From assembly GCF_014705605.1 (NCBI RefSeq), contig NZ_JACXIZ010000007.1, forward strand, positions 124,001 to 188,000: a stretch of 64,000 nucleotides of DNA. The letters are read 5' to 3'. Positions 35,034 through 44,140 of the stretch are shown here, in pieces. The notes under the pieces were generated by a model that saw only the letters and a list, made by a program, of their open reading frames with translations, did not search any database and was not told the origin of the DNA. Both the position numbers and the translations under genes were made by a program. The stretch comes from Paenibacillus sabuli (lineage in GTDB: Bacteria; Bacillota; Bacilli; Paenibacillales; Paenibacillaceae). How positions within the stretch are numbered: the stretch's first letter is position 1; each line of letters opens with the position of its first letter.

Positions 35034-36512
35034 TTATGAATGCGTCGCGAACGCCACGCCTGGGCCATACGGCGCCAAGGCAACCATCACATACGGATTA
35101 ATGCACACATCGTCAACCTTCCTCGCGAAGGACCACAGTTGTTCGGAGAGCGAGCGCACCACCGGCTCATACTCCGCTTGCCCGAATCGATTGCAGGTCT
35201 CGTGAGGATCCTCTCGCAGGTCGTAGAGCTCTTCATAATCGAAGCCGTTATAGACGAATTTCCATTCCTTCGTCATGATCGAGCGCTGGATGCCATATAG
35301 CTCGTTGCCGTTGGATTGCGTAAAGACGGCCTCCCGCCAAGCCTCCGGCCGATCGTTCCGAATGAATGGTATCAGACTGCTGCCCGCGAAGACGCGATCC
35401 GTCTCAATGGAAGCCGCCTCCAGGAATGTCGGCGCAAAGTCCGCCAAATTGACGAATTCGTCAACGACCCTTCCCGGGTCCTTCACTTCGGCGGGCCACC
35501 GGATGACAGCCGGAATGTGGTAGGCGCCGCGGAAGCATGGGAGCCCCTTGCACCATAAGCCGTGCTCCGCCATATAATCGCCATGATCTGATAGATACAA
35601 GACCAGCGTATTCGCCGCTTCGCCGGAGCGCTCCAGCTCGTCCAACACCTGTCCGAACAAGTCGTCTTCGTACGTGCAGAACGCAAGGTAGTGGCGGATC
35701 GCCTCCTTATGCTCGCGCTCGGTCAACTGGTCGAAGCGACCGCGGGTTTTGCGGTACAAGCCGGGCTTGTCCTCCATGCGGTCGTAGAAGCTCGGCGGCA
35801 GCTCGATATCGTCAATCGCATACTGATCGAGATAGCGCTGCGGGACGAAATACGGATCATGCGGGCCAAGCGTGCCGGCGTAGAGGCACCAGGGGCGGCG
35901 GGCAGATTCGGAGCCAAGCTGGCGCAGCGAGGCGATCGCTTCCTCGACCGTCGCGCGATCGTTGAACGGATCCTCGTGCACGCCGTAATGCGTATAGGTG
36001 TCGTAGCCGTTGCGCATGATCTCGCCATCCTTGCGTTCGTCAGACTCGACTAGTGTCTCACCCCCTGCATATCGCGACCATTCTCCGGTATGCGGGCGCG
36101 CATGCCGATAACCTTCGACTGACGCGGCGGGTTCGTTGAAGCCGCGGTGCTCGGGACCCTCCGTCGCGCTGACATGCCATTTGCCATGGTAGCGCAGCTC
36201 GTATCCGTCGTCCCGTAGATCCTCGCTCCACAAGCGAACGCCCTCGTACAGACCGCGAGACAGGGTGTTGCCTACATCCACATTATTCCATACGCCGTGC
36301 TGCGATGGATAGAGTCCGGAGAAGAACGTGGCGCGCGAAGGGCAGCAATGCGGCGATATCGTATACGCATTGGAGAAGGTCACGCCTGCTTGGCAGAACC
36401 TATCGAGATTCGGCGTCTTTGCTTTTCCGTACGGCGGAATCGTATCGGCTCTTTGCTGATCGCTCATGAAAATCAGGATATTCGGTTTGCGCTGATCCGC
36501 ATGTGTTGTCAT
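35034..36512 (-). CDS. Sulfatase, Cys-type (S1 family)
   Basis: 492 residues from ATG 36512, preceded by GGGGAGGATAAGA. KPNILIFMSDQQRADTIPPYG has the first metal Asp; the signature is HCCPSRATFFSG, where Cys56 fits CxPxR and Cys57 is the variable position. YHGKWH and YLSDHGDYMAEHGLWCKG follow. Its sequence differs enough from the other sulfatases here to suggest another sulfate position or another sugar. No signal peptide. It lies upstream of the secreted heparinase-like gene, same strand, but a terminator separates them. Confidence 0.94.
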   Translation of the reverse strand: MTTHADQRKPNILIFMSDQQRADTIPPYGKAKTPNLDRFCQAGVTFSNAYTISPHCCPSRATFFSGLYPSQHGVWNNVDVGNTLSRGLYEGVRLWSEDLRDDGYELRYHGKWHVSATEGPEHRGFNEPAASVEGYRHARPHTGEWSRYAGGETLVESDERKDGEIMRNGYDTYTHYGVHEDPFNDRATVEEAIASLRQLGSESARRPWCLYAGTLGPHDPYFVPQRYLDQYAIDDIELPPSFYDRMEDKPGLYRKTRGRFDQLTEREHKEAIRHYLAFCTYEDDLFGQVLDELERSGEAANTLVLYLSDHGDYMAEHGLWCKGLPCFRGAYHIPAVIRWPAEVKDPGRVVDEFVNLADFAPTFLEAASIETDRVFAGSSLIPFIRNDRPEAWREAVFTQSNGNELYGIQRSIMTKEWKFVYNGFDYEELYDLREDPHETCNRFGQAEYEPVVRSLSEQLWSFARKVDDVCINPYVMVALAPYGPGVAFATHS

Positions 36513-36770
36513 TCTTATCCTCCCCAATCGTAAAATAGACCGTTGTCCGAACCTGCCAGATTCGATGTAATAATTTTCACATAGAGGCCGTGCACATGGC
36601 AAGCTTTAATCCCATTTCGGCAAGGGATAACCGATCATATTCGAAAAAAAATGTAGATGTCAAGAAAGAATGCCCAGTTCTTTAGTCGTATAGCTTGGAC
36701 TGGGAGCCGGAAACGAAAACAGTCATCGGCGACAACAAACGGTTTCACATCGAGCTACAGCTCGGAAGTG

Positions 36771-36817
36771 AGACGGCAGCCTGGGCGGCTGCCGTCTTCT
36801 ATGTTGACGAACGTATA
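36771..36817. repeat. 47-bp dispersed hairpin repeat, copy 1
   Basis: Begins with the inverted repeat AGACGGCAGCC / GGCTGCCGTCT (36771-36781 with 36787-36797) and ends TGACGAACGTATA. A copy of the same length with five differences lies at 42264-42310. It sits just beyond the stop codon of the Dabb gene, where it could end that transcript. The remaining 36513-36770 holds no gene that I can see. Confidence 0.6.
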
Positions 36818-36820
36818 CGA

Positions 36821-37123
36821 CTAGATCTTCGGGTAATCGACAACGACAACATTATCCAGCATACCGTCGAGCGATGCCACAAACTGCTGGTGGGCAGGAT
36901 GCGGTCCATAGGAACGCAGCGATTCGAGGCTATCAAAGGTTACCCTCAACCCAAGCGTGTAGCCATGAATGTTGTCCGTCTCCTCCGTGACGTTGATGCC
37001 TGCGCTTATATCAATGATGCCGGGAATCCGTCCCCGGAACCCCAGCAATTGATCCAGTAATTCCTGCTGCTTGCCGGGGATAATGTCGGTGTTGAATTTA
37101 AAAACGACAAGATGTTCGTACAT
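36821..37123 (-). CDS. Dabb family (stress-responsive A/B barrel) protein
   Basis: 100 residues, a complete single domain: MYEHLVVFKFNTDIIPGKQQ at the start, IDISAGINVTEETDNIHGYT in the middle, and YGPHPAHQQFVASLDGMLDN with the characteristic HPxH loop near the end. Dabb proteins are small dimeric barrels; some are cyclases or handle reactive small molecules, most are unassigned. It is separate from the sulfatase downstream by the hairpin repeat at 36771-36817. A metabolic link to the glycan genes is possible but not shown. Confidence 0.88.
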   Translation of the reverse strand: MYEHLVVFKFNTDIIPGKQQELLDQLLGFRGRIPGIIDISAGINVTEETDNIHGYTLGLRVTFDSLESLRSYGPHPAHQQFVASLDGMLDNVVVVDYPKI

Positions 37124-37260
37124 CGCTTTCTCCCTCCATATTTAAAAATTCACATTAGCTTCATTGTACACGATCGATCAGGCAATTTTTTATTTTTTAT
37201 GAGGCGGTACTTTTTTCGTCATTCAGGCTTATCGAATACTTGCAAGTGAACGAGAACTTG

Positions 37261-37404
37261 ATGACAAAACTCCTACTGTCATACGACCATTTTCAAACTG
37301 TAAATTCCAGTGAATTGAATTATGATGTAGGGGAGCAAGCGCGAGCGCTCATTGATGCAGCGGTTCATGACAAAATCCATTGGCAAAGGAGGATCGCTTC
37401 GTAA
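37261..37404 (+). CDS. Small hypothetical open frame or gene remnant
   Basis: ATG 37261 to TAA 37402-37404, 47 residues (starts MTKLLLSYDHFQTVNSSELN). The frame is open further upstream (to about 37195) without a clear start. Residue use looks protein-like, but there is no ribosome site and no family I recognise. It lies 60 bases ahead of the secreted glycosidase gene and may be chance or a relic. Confidence 0.2.
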   Translation: MTKLLLSYDHFQTVNSSELNYDVGEQARALIDAAVHDKIHWQRRIAS

Positions 37405-37463
37405 CTATCATCGTAAATTGATACCGCTTTCATCTCGATCAAATGATATTGGAGGCTAATCAA

Positions 37464-40163
37464 ATGAAACAAAGAATGCCGGTTCACCGATTTCTGCTAG
37501 CTTGGGTATTGCTGCTCAGCCTGATTATAACACCCTCCTTTTCCCCTTCCGCATATGCAGCGGTTCCATCCGGATGGAACAGTCAAGATATCGGCAGCGT
37601 CGGCCTTGCGGGAAGCACTTCTTATTCCGGCGGAGTGTTTACCCTCGCAGGCTCGGGGACGGATATTGTCGGTTCCAGCGATCAATTCCATTTTGCCTAC
37701 TATGCCTTGACCGGCGACGGCTCCATTACAGCGCGAATTGTATCTCAGCAAAACACGCACGCATGGGCGAAAGCCGGCGTTATGATGCGCGATTCACTGA
37801 CGCCAAACTCCGCTTTCATCGCTCAACTCGCGACCCCAACGCACGGAGTGCGCTCCGCCTATCGAACGACTGCCTATGGAGGGGTAAGCGATTCGTCCGC
37901 GTCGGCAACCGCAACCGTTCCTGTGTGGCTCAAAATTACCCGCTCGGGCAATACGTTCACAACCTATTTGTCCGCCGACGGCGTGAATTGGGGCTCTGCC
38001 ACTGCTACACAAACCATTGCCATGGCCACGACCATTTATGTCGGGTTGGCCGTTACCTCGCATAATAATTCGGCGACCGGAGAGGCGACGTTCTCTAATG
38101 TATCCAATCCAAGTGGAGGCGGAGGGGACCCGGGACCTGGGCCGGGACCCGGACCGGGAGAAGGTTCCGGCTTGCCCAAAACCTTTCTGAATCGCTCCAT
38201 GGGCATCAACCTGGATAATCCGCGGGATTCAAGCAACTTGAAGCTCTTTGCCAATGCATTCAAAACGATTCGCTTCGGCTCGCCTTCCAATCCGACGGAC
38301 AACACCAACATCTTCGACAGTAATGGCGATCCCAATCAAGATTTCTCCATTCTCCTCTGGGACGGAAATGGCTACATGAGCGATACCGAAGGCAGCTACG
38401 CGATTCAATTCAACGGGCAGGCTACTGTATCCATCACAATTGGAAACGCATCGCTCTCAGCAATAAGCTATAACGCGTCAACAAATACAAGCACAGGGGT
38501 TCTGACCGTTCATGTCAACAGCACTGTAGCATTAAGATTTCTCAACACGAAGCGCACTTCATCCAGCTCTACAAATACGGGGATTACCAATGTAAAAATC
38601 ATGCGGCCGATCTCCAAGGGCTCTACGACCAGCTATCCGACTTCAGCCGTATTCACCAATCCGATCGTCTCACTGATTGCCAATAATTTCGATGCGATCC
38701 GCTATATGGACTTCACAGCGACCAATGGGAAAACCTCCGAAGCGCAGTGGTCTGATCGCGTCCGGCCTGCGCTAATACAAACGCTAAAAGGCACAACCGG
38801 AACTGGCTGGCAAGGAAGAGGCGGCTCATGGGAATACGCGGTCATGCTGAGCAACGCAACGAATACGGATATGTGGATCAATGTGCCGGTAGCAGCTGAC
38901 GACGATTACCTCACTAAATTGGCACAGCTGATCAAATACGGCTCCGACGGCGTCAATCCATATACAAGTGTACAGAGCAACCCTATTTACCCTCCGCTTA
39001 ACAGTTCGTTGAATGTATATGTGGAGTATGCAAATGAACTCTGGAATTATGCGAGCGCATTCAGTCACTCCAATTGGAATATGAACGCGGCTGTCGCTGA
39101 AGTCAGCGCGGGGGGGTCCAACCTTAATTATGATGGGATGACGAGCACCTATCAGCTGGGCTGGCGCAGACAAGCACGCCGCACGGTTGAAATCAGCAAT
39201 GCGTTCCGCTCCGTATTCGGCGACAGCGCGATGATGAGCCGCGTGCGGCCCGTGCTGGAATGGAAGCAAGCCAATAATCAGGATACCGCCGGCGTCATGC
39301 TTAATTTCCTGGATAACTGGTACAACAACGCAGACGGCAATCATGTGGCGAATCCACGTGCGGTGAATGATTATATCTGGGGAGGCAGCGGATCAGCGTA
39401 TTACAATCCGGACAACTCCAGCGACACATTGACATTATCCAATATATGGACATCGAAGTCCTTTAATCCGGCAACCTGGATCAATGGGCAAACGATCGAC
39501 GCCTCCTATGCCGCCGCTTTCGGCCTGCATAGAACCGCTTATGAAGGCGGCCCTTCCATGGATTACTCGGGCCACAGCGAGGCTGTGAAGGAACAGGCCT
39601 GGAATCATTCCGGAATGAAGACCAATATAGTCGACCATCAGAACACCTGGGAAAATGCAGGCGGCGAGCTGCTGATGTACTTCAACCTTACCGGCTCCAG
39701 CTACACGCGATATTATGAATGGGAATTCGTTAAAAATATGCTTGACCCAATCAATACATCGCCGAAAATGCAAGGCATTCAGCAACTAATTGCCGCCGCG
39801 AAGCAGCCGGTCACCATCGGCGCATCGATGCCCGGTTCAATAAACGGAAACAACTGGAGCGCCATAAACCGCAGCTGGGGTACGCCAGGCAGTGGATCGC
39901 TGAATCTTAACGGCAACGATCTGCGCTGGGCGGCATACAACTTCAAGGGCTCCGGCAATCGTGCGGCCAAGGTCGACTACTCGTCAGGAGGCGCTGCAAC
40001 GGCCCGCGTCTACGTCGACGGCAATCTCGCCGGCACCATTACGACCAGTGGCGGGGCCGGTTCATTCACCGCCACCAGTCAATTGTTCAACGATGGCCTT
40101 CACAGTGTTCGCGTCGTTGTCACATCCGGTTCCTTAAGCATTGTCAATGTATCGATGAACTAG
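37464..40163 (+). CDS. Secreted clan GH-A-like glycosidase with N-terminal DUF1349-like module
   Basis: 899 residues from ATG 37464, eight bases after GGAGG. Signal peptide MKQRMPVHRFLLAWVLLLSL, cleaved near SAYA-A. Residues about 35-215 form a DUF1349/LamG-like beta-sandwich (WAKAGVMMRDSL, YLSADGVNWGSA). A Pro-Gly linker (about 218-235) leads to a TIM-barrel-like catalytic region (about 235-780) with YVEYANELWNYAS, where Glu525 is the likely acid/base, and TAYEGGPSMDYSGH, where Glu694 is the likely nucleophile. The last 110 residues are a small beta-sandwich carbohydrate-binding module. I cannot name the GH family. It converges on the response regulator at 40356. It would attack polymer outside the cell. 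Confidence 0.75.
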   Translation: MKQRMPVHRFLLAWVLLLSLIITPSFSPSAYAAVPSGWNSQDIGSVGLAGSTSYSGGVFTLAGSGTDIVGSSDQFHFAYYALTGDGSITARIVSQQNTHAWAKAGVMMRDSLTPNSAFIAQLATPTHGVRSAYRTTAYGGVSDSSASATATVPVWLKITRSGNTFTTYLSADGVNWGSATATQTIAMATTIYVGLAVTSHNNSATGEATFSNVSNPSGGGGDPGPGPGPGPGEGSGLPKTFLNRSMGINLDNPRDSSNLKLFANAFKTIRFGSPSNPTDNTNIFDSNGDPNQDFSILLWDGNGYMSDTEGSYAIQFNGQATVSITIGNASLSAISYNASTNTSTGVLTVHVNSTVALRFLNTKRTSSSSTNTGITNVKIMRPISKGSTTSYPTSAVFTNPIVSLIANNFDAIRYMDFTATNGKTSEAQWSDRVRPALIQTLKGTTGTGWQGRGGSWEYAVMLSNATNTDMWINVPVAADDDYLTKLAQLIKYGSDGVNPYTSVQSNPIYPPLNSSLNVYVEYANELWNYASAFSHSNWNMNAAVAEVSAGGSNLNYDGMTSTYQLGWRRQARRTVEISNAFRSVFGDSAMMSRVRPVLEWKQANNQDTAGVMLNFLDNWYNNADGNHVANPRAVNDYIWGGSGSAYYNPDNSSDTLTLSNIWTSKSFNPATWINGQTIDASYAAAFGLHRTAYEGGPSMDYSGHSEAVKEQAWNHSGMKTNIVDHQNTWENAGGELLMYFNLTGSSYTRYYEWEFVKNMLDPINTSPKMQGIQQLIAAAKQPVTIGASMPGSINGNNWSAINRSWGTPGSGSLNLNGNDLRWAAYNFKGSGNRAAKVDYSSGGAATARVYVDGNLAGTITTSGGAGSFTATSQLFNDGLHSVRVVVTSGSLSIVNVSMN

Positions 40164-40264
40164 CCGAGGTGAAGCGGCTGCGCCGTCCTATGACGACGGG
40201 TCGCGGTACATTACGGGAAATATAGAAAGTGCGATAAAACCATATACGTTCCTATATTTCAAAA

Positions 40265-40300
40265 AAGGTACGAAGCGGAGAATTACCCGCTTCGTACCTT
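40265..40300 (-). terminator. Rho-independent terminator, mainly for the response regulator at 40356
   Basis: Perfect 14-bp stem AAGGTACGAAGCGG / CCGCTTCGTACCTT, 8-base loop, followed on the minus strand by TTTTTTGAAAT. It also lies downstream of the glycosidase gene on the plus strand but lacks a T-run in that direction. Confidence 0.85.
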
Positions 40301-40355
40301 CATAAGGTTGCAACGCATGACTACGCTTGCGGCCCGGCCCTGTCCTGCTGCTGAT

Positions 40356-41804
40356 TCAGCATAAGAATGCTCCCATTTTATCCAAAGCGTCTTTACGATA
40401 TTCAGAGGGGAGGAGTCCTGTCTCTTGCCGAAACATTTTACTGAAATATTTTTCGTCTCTGAAACCGATGGATTCGGCGATCGCATAGATCGGGAGCTTG
40501 GACTTCCCTGCCAGCAATTGCTTGGCTTTGCCCATCTGAAGAGTCCGCATCGTTTGATGAAAGGAGCTTCCGGTTACTCGTTTGAAGATTTTACTGAAGT
40601 AGCCTCGGCTCAAGCTGACATGATCTGCAACCTGCCCTTGAGTGATGCCCATCGCGAGGCCTTCCTCCATCTTGATCAATGCCTTCAAAATACAGGTGAA
40701 CACTTCGTTCGAAATATGATGCCAATGGATGGTTTGCTGGCACACACTTCGCCAATAGCGGAGATTGTTCTCCATCTCTTCCCAGAAGTATATGTTGTCC
40801 GTTAAGACGCGTACGTGTTCCTCCGCTTCCGCACGAATCCATGTCGTCCATACCTGCAATGTATGCTGCATGCGACACAAAAGCTGCTCCTTCGGATGTC
40901 GTCTGCGCTTAACCTCCCGCATCAGCGCTTCAAAGCTGCAATCATCAAGCACCCAGGCACATAACGCCCACTGATTCCACAAATCGGTCAGGCTTCTGGA
41001 CGCATTAGCCGCCGTTTGCCGCTTGCGTACATTCACCAGTGAACAGCAGGGCGTCTTTGTCCAGGAGGCGTAGTCATAGAACATATCGTGCGTTGCAAAA
41101 TGCCGCAATAGCGACACCACCGTTTCATGAGCATAATTCCCGTCATTTACGATCCTGTACGCAATAAACTTGCCGGAATCCGCCGATGTCACCCATTCCA
41201 GCAGCCGTTCTTCCGTATCAGCAGCATCGGGCACTTCGGCATACCAGCACGTATCCGTAATCCGTTGCCAAGGGAGCCTGTCATTGTTCATCAATAGACC
41301 AAATGAGCTTGCTTCCTCGTCCGGCGACGTCGGACAAATGAGCAGTCCATGAATCGGGCGTAGCGGCGCGACTCCCGGAGCGGGCAGACTTGCAACCAGG
41401 TATTCTTGGCTGGATCGTTCTCTTGATAGTCTCCTGGCGGCGCGATGAAGCATATCCAACAGCACATCCCGCTGGAATCCTTTCATGACAACGTAATCAA
41501 TCGCCCCCAGGCGCATCGAGGACACAGCCGTTTTCATATCCTCCCGACGGGAAAGAACCACTACTCGAACATGAGCGAAGGCTTGATAAATTTCCTTGAG
41601 CAGCGCCATGCCGGACAACGCCGTTGCCGGTCTGGAGAGATCAATCAGCGCCAGCTCAACCTTGCGGCACTGAAGCAAATCCATTGCTTCCATGCCGTGC
41701 CGCGCCTCGCCTGCCAGTTGAAACCCTCCGGCCTCCTTATATATTGCATGAATAAGATTCTGCCTTAACGCAAGATCTTCACTTACAATGAGTACCCGGT
41801 ACAA
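40356..41804 (-). CDS. AraC-type (YesN-like) response regulator
   Basis: 482 residues from TTG 41804, seven bases after GGAGG. Receiver domain 1-125: VLIVSEDLALRQN (one acidic residue fewer than the usual DDE pocket), phospho-acceptor Asp in LALIDLSRP, conserved Lys in YVVMKGF. A long middle region of unknown fold follows (about 130-375). The C-terminal AraC double HTH has ITQGQVADHVSLSRGYFSKIF and IGFRDEKYFSKMFRQETGLLP. No histidine kinase is adjacent, so it is an orphan or takes phosphate from the kinase at 44140. It is convergent with the secreted glycosidase gene, a plausible target. Confidence 0.88.
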   Translation of the reverse strand: MYRVLIVSEDLALRQNLIHAIYKEAGGFQLAGEARHGMEAMDLLQCRKVELALIDLSRPATALSGMALLKEIYQAFAHVRVVVLSRREDMKTAVSSMRLGAIDYVVMKGFQRDVLLDMLHRAARRLSRERSSQEYLVASLPAPGVAPLRPIHGLLICPTSPDEEASSFGLLMNNDRLPWQRITDTCWYAEVPDAADTEERLLEWVTSADSGKFIAYRIVNDGNYAHETVVSLLRHFATHDMFYDYASWTKTPCCSLVNVRKRQTAANASRSLTDLWNQWALCAWVLDDCSFEALMREVKRRRHPKEQLLCRMQHTLQVWTTWIRAEAEEHVRVLTDNIYFWEEMENNLRYWRSVCQQTIHWHHISNEVFTCILKALIKMEEGLAMGITQGQVADHVSLSRGYFSKIFKRVTGSSFHQTMRTLQMGKAKQLLAGKSKLPIYAIAESIGFRDEKYFSKMFRQETGLLPSEYRKDALDKMGAFLC

Positions 41805-42263
41805 TCCCCGTCCTCCCTTCGCGTGTCCGCAGCGGCCCGTCGATATGGAATCCCCCCTCCCCGCCATTGGCAGTAATTCAAATTCGGGTGGTTCGACCCT
41901 GACCCATCGGTGTTGACGCCTCTATCACATTCAATTGACCGCATTCAGCCTTTAATATGCGCTGTCAGTCACTCCATAACGCTTCAACATGGTTTCCTGG
42001 CGTTTCTAAATTCTGCCCGGCGCGACTCAAAAGCCGCTTGGTTGCCGCCTACCATGTGCCTGTAACCAACGCCCCAATCCAAAGGGAACAGTTTCATTAT
42101 AAAAAGCTTTGTAGTAGAGAACTAGAAGATAATAGTGACTTCCATTAACTTATAACAACTTTCTGCTAAGAACAGCGTGTTGCTTAAGCCTCCCTGAACG
42201 CGTGCCTGAGAATTTACAATGTGGGGATTCGTCCGAATACCAGAATTCTGCTCACAAAGGGAA
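41805..42263. other. Gene-free interval
   Basis: No coding pattern in any frame looks real here. Nothing is seen except a TATAAT-like element near 42098 on the minus strand with no gene placed to use it. Confidence 0.4.
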
Positions 42264-42310
42264 AGACGGCTGCCTGAGCGACTGCCGTCTTCTCTTTTGA
42301 CGAACGTATA
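42264..42310. repeat. 47-bp dispersed hairpin repeat, copy 2
   Basis: Matches 36771-36817 at 42 of 47 positions, including the shared GCCGTCTTCT and TTGACGAACGTATA. The inverted-repeat arms are less perfect here. It sits between an SLH relic and a gene-free interval. Confidence 0.6.
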
Positions 42311-42351
42311 AAACAAAATTTCCGACGCGGTTCTGATCGACACGATGCCGT

Positions 42352-42499
42352 TCAAAAGAAGGGCAGCTTCATCAACTCGGCAACGATCTTCGCCGCCTCT
42401 GCGCGATTCATCGGCACGTGCGGCTGCAGCGACCCGGTTCCGCGCCCATTGAATATCGCACTGTTGATTACTCAATCCATGAAGCCTTGCACTTTGTCG
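42352..42499 (-). pseudogene. S-layer homology (SLH) domain fragment
   Basis: The minus-strand frame reads YNDKVQGFMD, then an in-frame TGA, VINSAIFNGRGTGSLQPHVP, MNRAEAAKIVAELMKLPFF, stop at 42352. The NGRGTG...P...MNRAEAAKIVAEL pattern is a classic SLH domain end, where the TGA replaces a likely Trp codon. It begins right at the stop codon of the response regulator at 42500, showing that a foreign surface-protein end was joined here. Not functional. Confidence 0.7.
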
Positions 42500-44140
42500 T
42501 TATAAGTCCCGCGTGCGCCCCGCGATTCCCCGCTGAGCCGCCTCGCGATATTCAATCGGCGTAACTCCCGTATTTTTCTGGAAAAACCGGGTGAAATACG
42601 GCGGTTCCAGTCCAACCTCCCTCGCTATTTCATGGATCTTCTTCTCATTCGTCTGAAGAAGCGCTTTCGCCCGTCCGAGTCTCGCTTCCATAATATAATC
42701 GGATGGCGCTTTCCCCGTTGCCTGTTTGTACAGCCTGCATAAATATTTGGGATTCAAGTACACTTCGCGTCCAATTCTGCCGAGGGATAGATCGCCGCCG
42801 ATATTCGCGTCAATGTAAGCATGTACGCGCTCAATCACTGTGCTCGTCTTGGCATGCCGATCCTTCGCCATGTGCTCGAACATCGCATCCGACAACCGCT
42901 TCAGATAACGAAAGGCATTCGTTCGGCATGTATGAGCCCCCGCTTCCATAAGCCGGGACGGTTTGTAATCTCCGCTGAGCAAGCTGTCCATACGCAGCCG
43001 GTTCATCTGGGAGAACAGCATGGTCGCCAACGTATAGTAGGTTTCCAGATACAGATGCTGCGGAATTCGTTCGGATGAAATGGCTACCTCCTCGTACAAA
43101 CGCTCGAACTCCTGGCTTTGCCCTACCTCCAGATAATAGGACAAAGTGTCGGTTTTCTTAAGAAGCAGTCTATGCGCAGAAGCAGCCTTCTCTTCCCGCT
43201 CGCATGAATTCGCTTTCAACATGACGGACGAATCCCCCGAGCCGTGTCCGAAGAGCATGCTGAAGGTCAATTCCTCATAACGATTCGGCAGCTTTTCCCA
43301 ATGAACGGGCTCGGAAGCTACCGCTAGTGATAAAGTCAACTTAAGCAGGTTGGAGCAGGTTTCCTGAACTTCGTACAAATAACCTGCAACGAATTGAATC
43401 AATTCATCATAGTCATTGCTTTCCGTATTCGGCTGAATGAGCCAGAAGAAGCGATTTACATCAAATTGGATAAATTCGAAATGTACTTTGCGCCCAAGAA
43501 ACTCCTCCGTAATGTTGCCGATCGCATACATGAGCAGAGTCTGATCGGACAAATCGGGAACATTCCATTGATCGATGCGTCCCGCGCCGAGCAGCACAGG
43601 AAGAGATGGATTGAATTGGACGCCCAACTCTTCGAAACGTTTCGTTCTCACATTCTCCGACAACCCGCTCTTCACTATGGTCAGAAACAATTCCCTCCGC
43701 AGAAGCGGCTGGGCTGCCTGAAGCTTCGCACGGGCGCTTCGAATGAAATCCTCCTGCCGATAATCTTCTTCAATGCTTATAATCGCCTTGTGGATCGCTT
43801 CGTATATCGCCTCGTAGCCTTCCGATTTCAGAATATAATCAAAGCTGCCTTTACGAACTGCGAATTGAATATAATCGAATTCGTTATAACCGGTCAGGAA
43901 GAGAAAGCGGCACCGCGGCCAGCGATCGCATATAATCTTCTGAAGCTCCAGGCCGGACATGCCGGGCATCTGGATATCGCTCAGCACAATATCGATTTTG
44001 GTCTCGGACATTCTTGCGATAGCTTCGGAGGCATTCTTGGCCGTGTACACATCCAACTCGTATATCCCCCACTCTTTCATCCGATTCGACATGGCAGTCA
44101 ATATATACAGTTCGTCATCCACAATCAGGATCGTGTACAT
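42500..44140 (-). CDS. AraC-type (YesN-like) response regulator of the cluster 3 two-component system
   Basis: 546 residues. Receiver 1-120: TILIVDDELYILTAM (acidic pocket), phospho-acceptor Asp in IVLSDIQMPGMSG, conserved Lys in DYILKSE. A middle region of about 300 residues has no named fold. The AraC double HTH at the end has LSLGRIGREVYLNPKYLCRLY and VGLEPPYFTRFFQKNTGVTP. The ATG at 44140 shares one base with the kinase stop; a GTG at 44143 is also possible. Fourth and fifth positions of the cluster 3 operon are kinase then regulator, so the pair senses and controls the same transporter. Confidence 0.93.
   Translation of the reverse strand: MYTILIVDDELYILTAMSNRMKEWGIYELDVYTAKNASEAIARMSETKIDIVLSDIQMPGMSGLELQKIICDRWPRCRFLFLTGYNEFDYIQFAVRKGSFDYILKSEGYEAIYEAIHKAIISIEEDYRQEDFIRSARAKLQAAQPLLRRELFLTIVKSGLSENVRTKRFEELGVQFNPSLPVLLGAGRIDQWNVPDLSDQTLLMYAIGNITEEFLGRKVHFEFIQFDVNRFFWLIQPNTESNDYDELIQFVAGYLYEVQETCSNLLKLTLSLAVASEPVHWEKLPNRYEELTFSMLFGHGSGDSSVMLKANSCEREEKAASAHRLLLKKTDTLSYYLEVGQSQEFERLYEEVAISSERIPQHLYLETYYTLATMLFSQMNRLRMDSLLSGDYKPSRLMEAGAHTCRTNAFRYLKRLSDAMFEHMAKDRHAKTSTVIERVHAYIDANIGGDLSLGRIGREVYLNPKYLCRLYKQATGKAPSDYIMEARLGRAKALLQTNEKKIHEIAREVGLEPPYFTRFFQKNTGVTPIEYREAAQRGIAGRTRDL

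Noticed and set aside
37372-37381. GGTTCATGAC at 37372-37381 as a further transposon-end repeat
   Set aside because: Only ten bases match and there is a single copy with no tip sequence; chance similarity.
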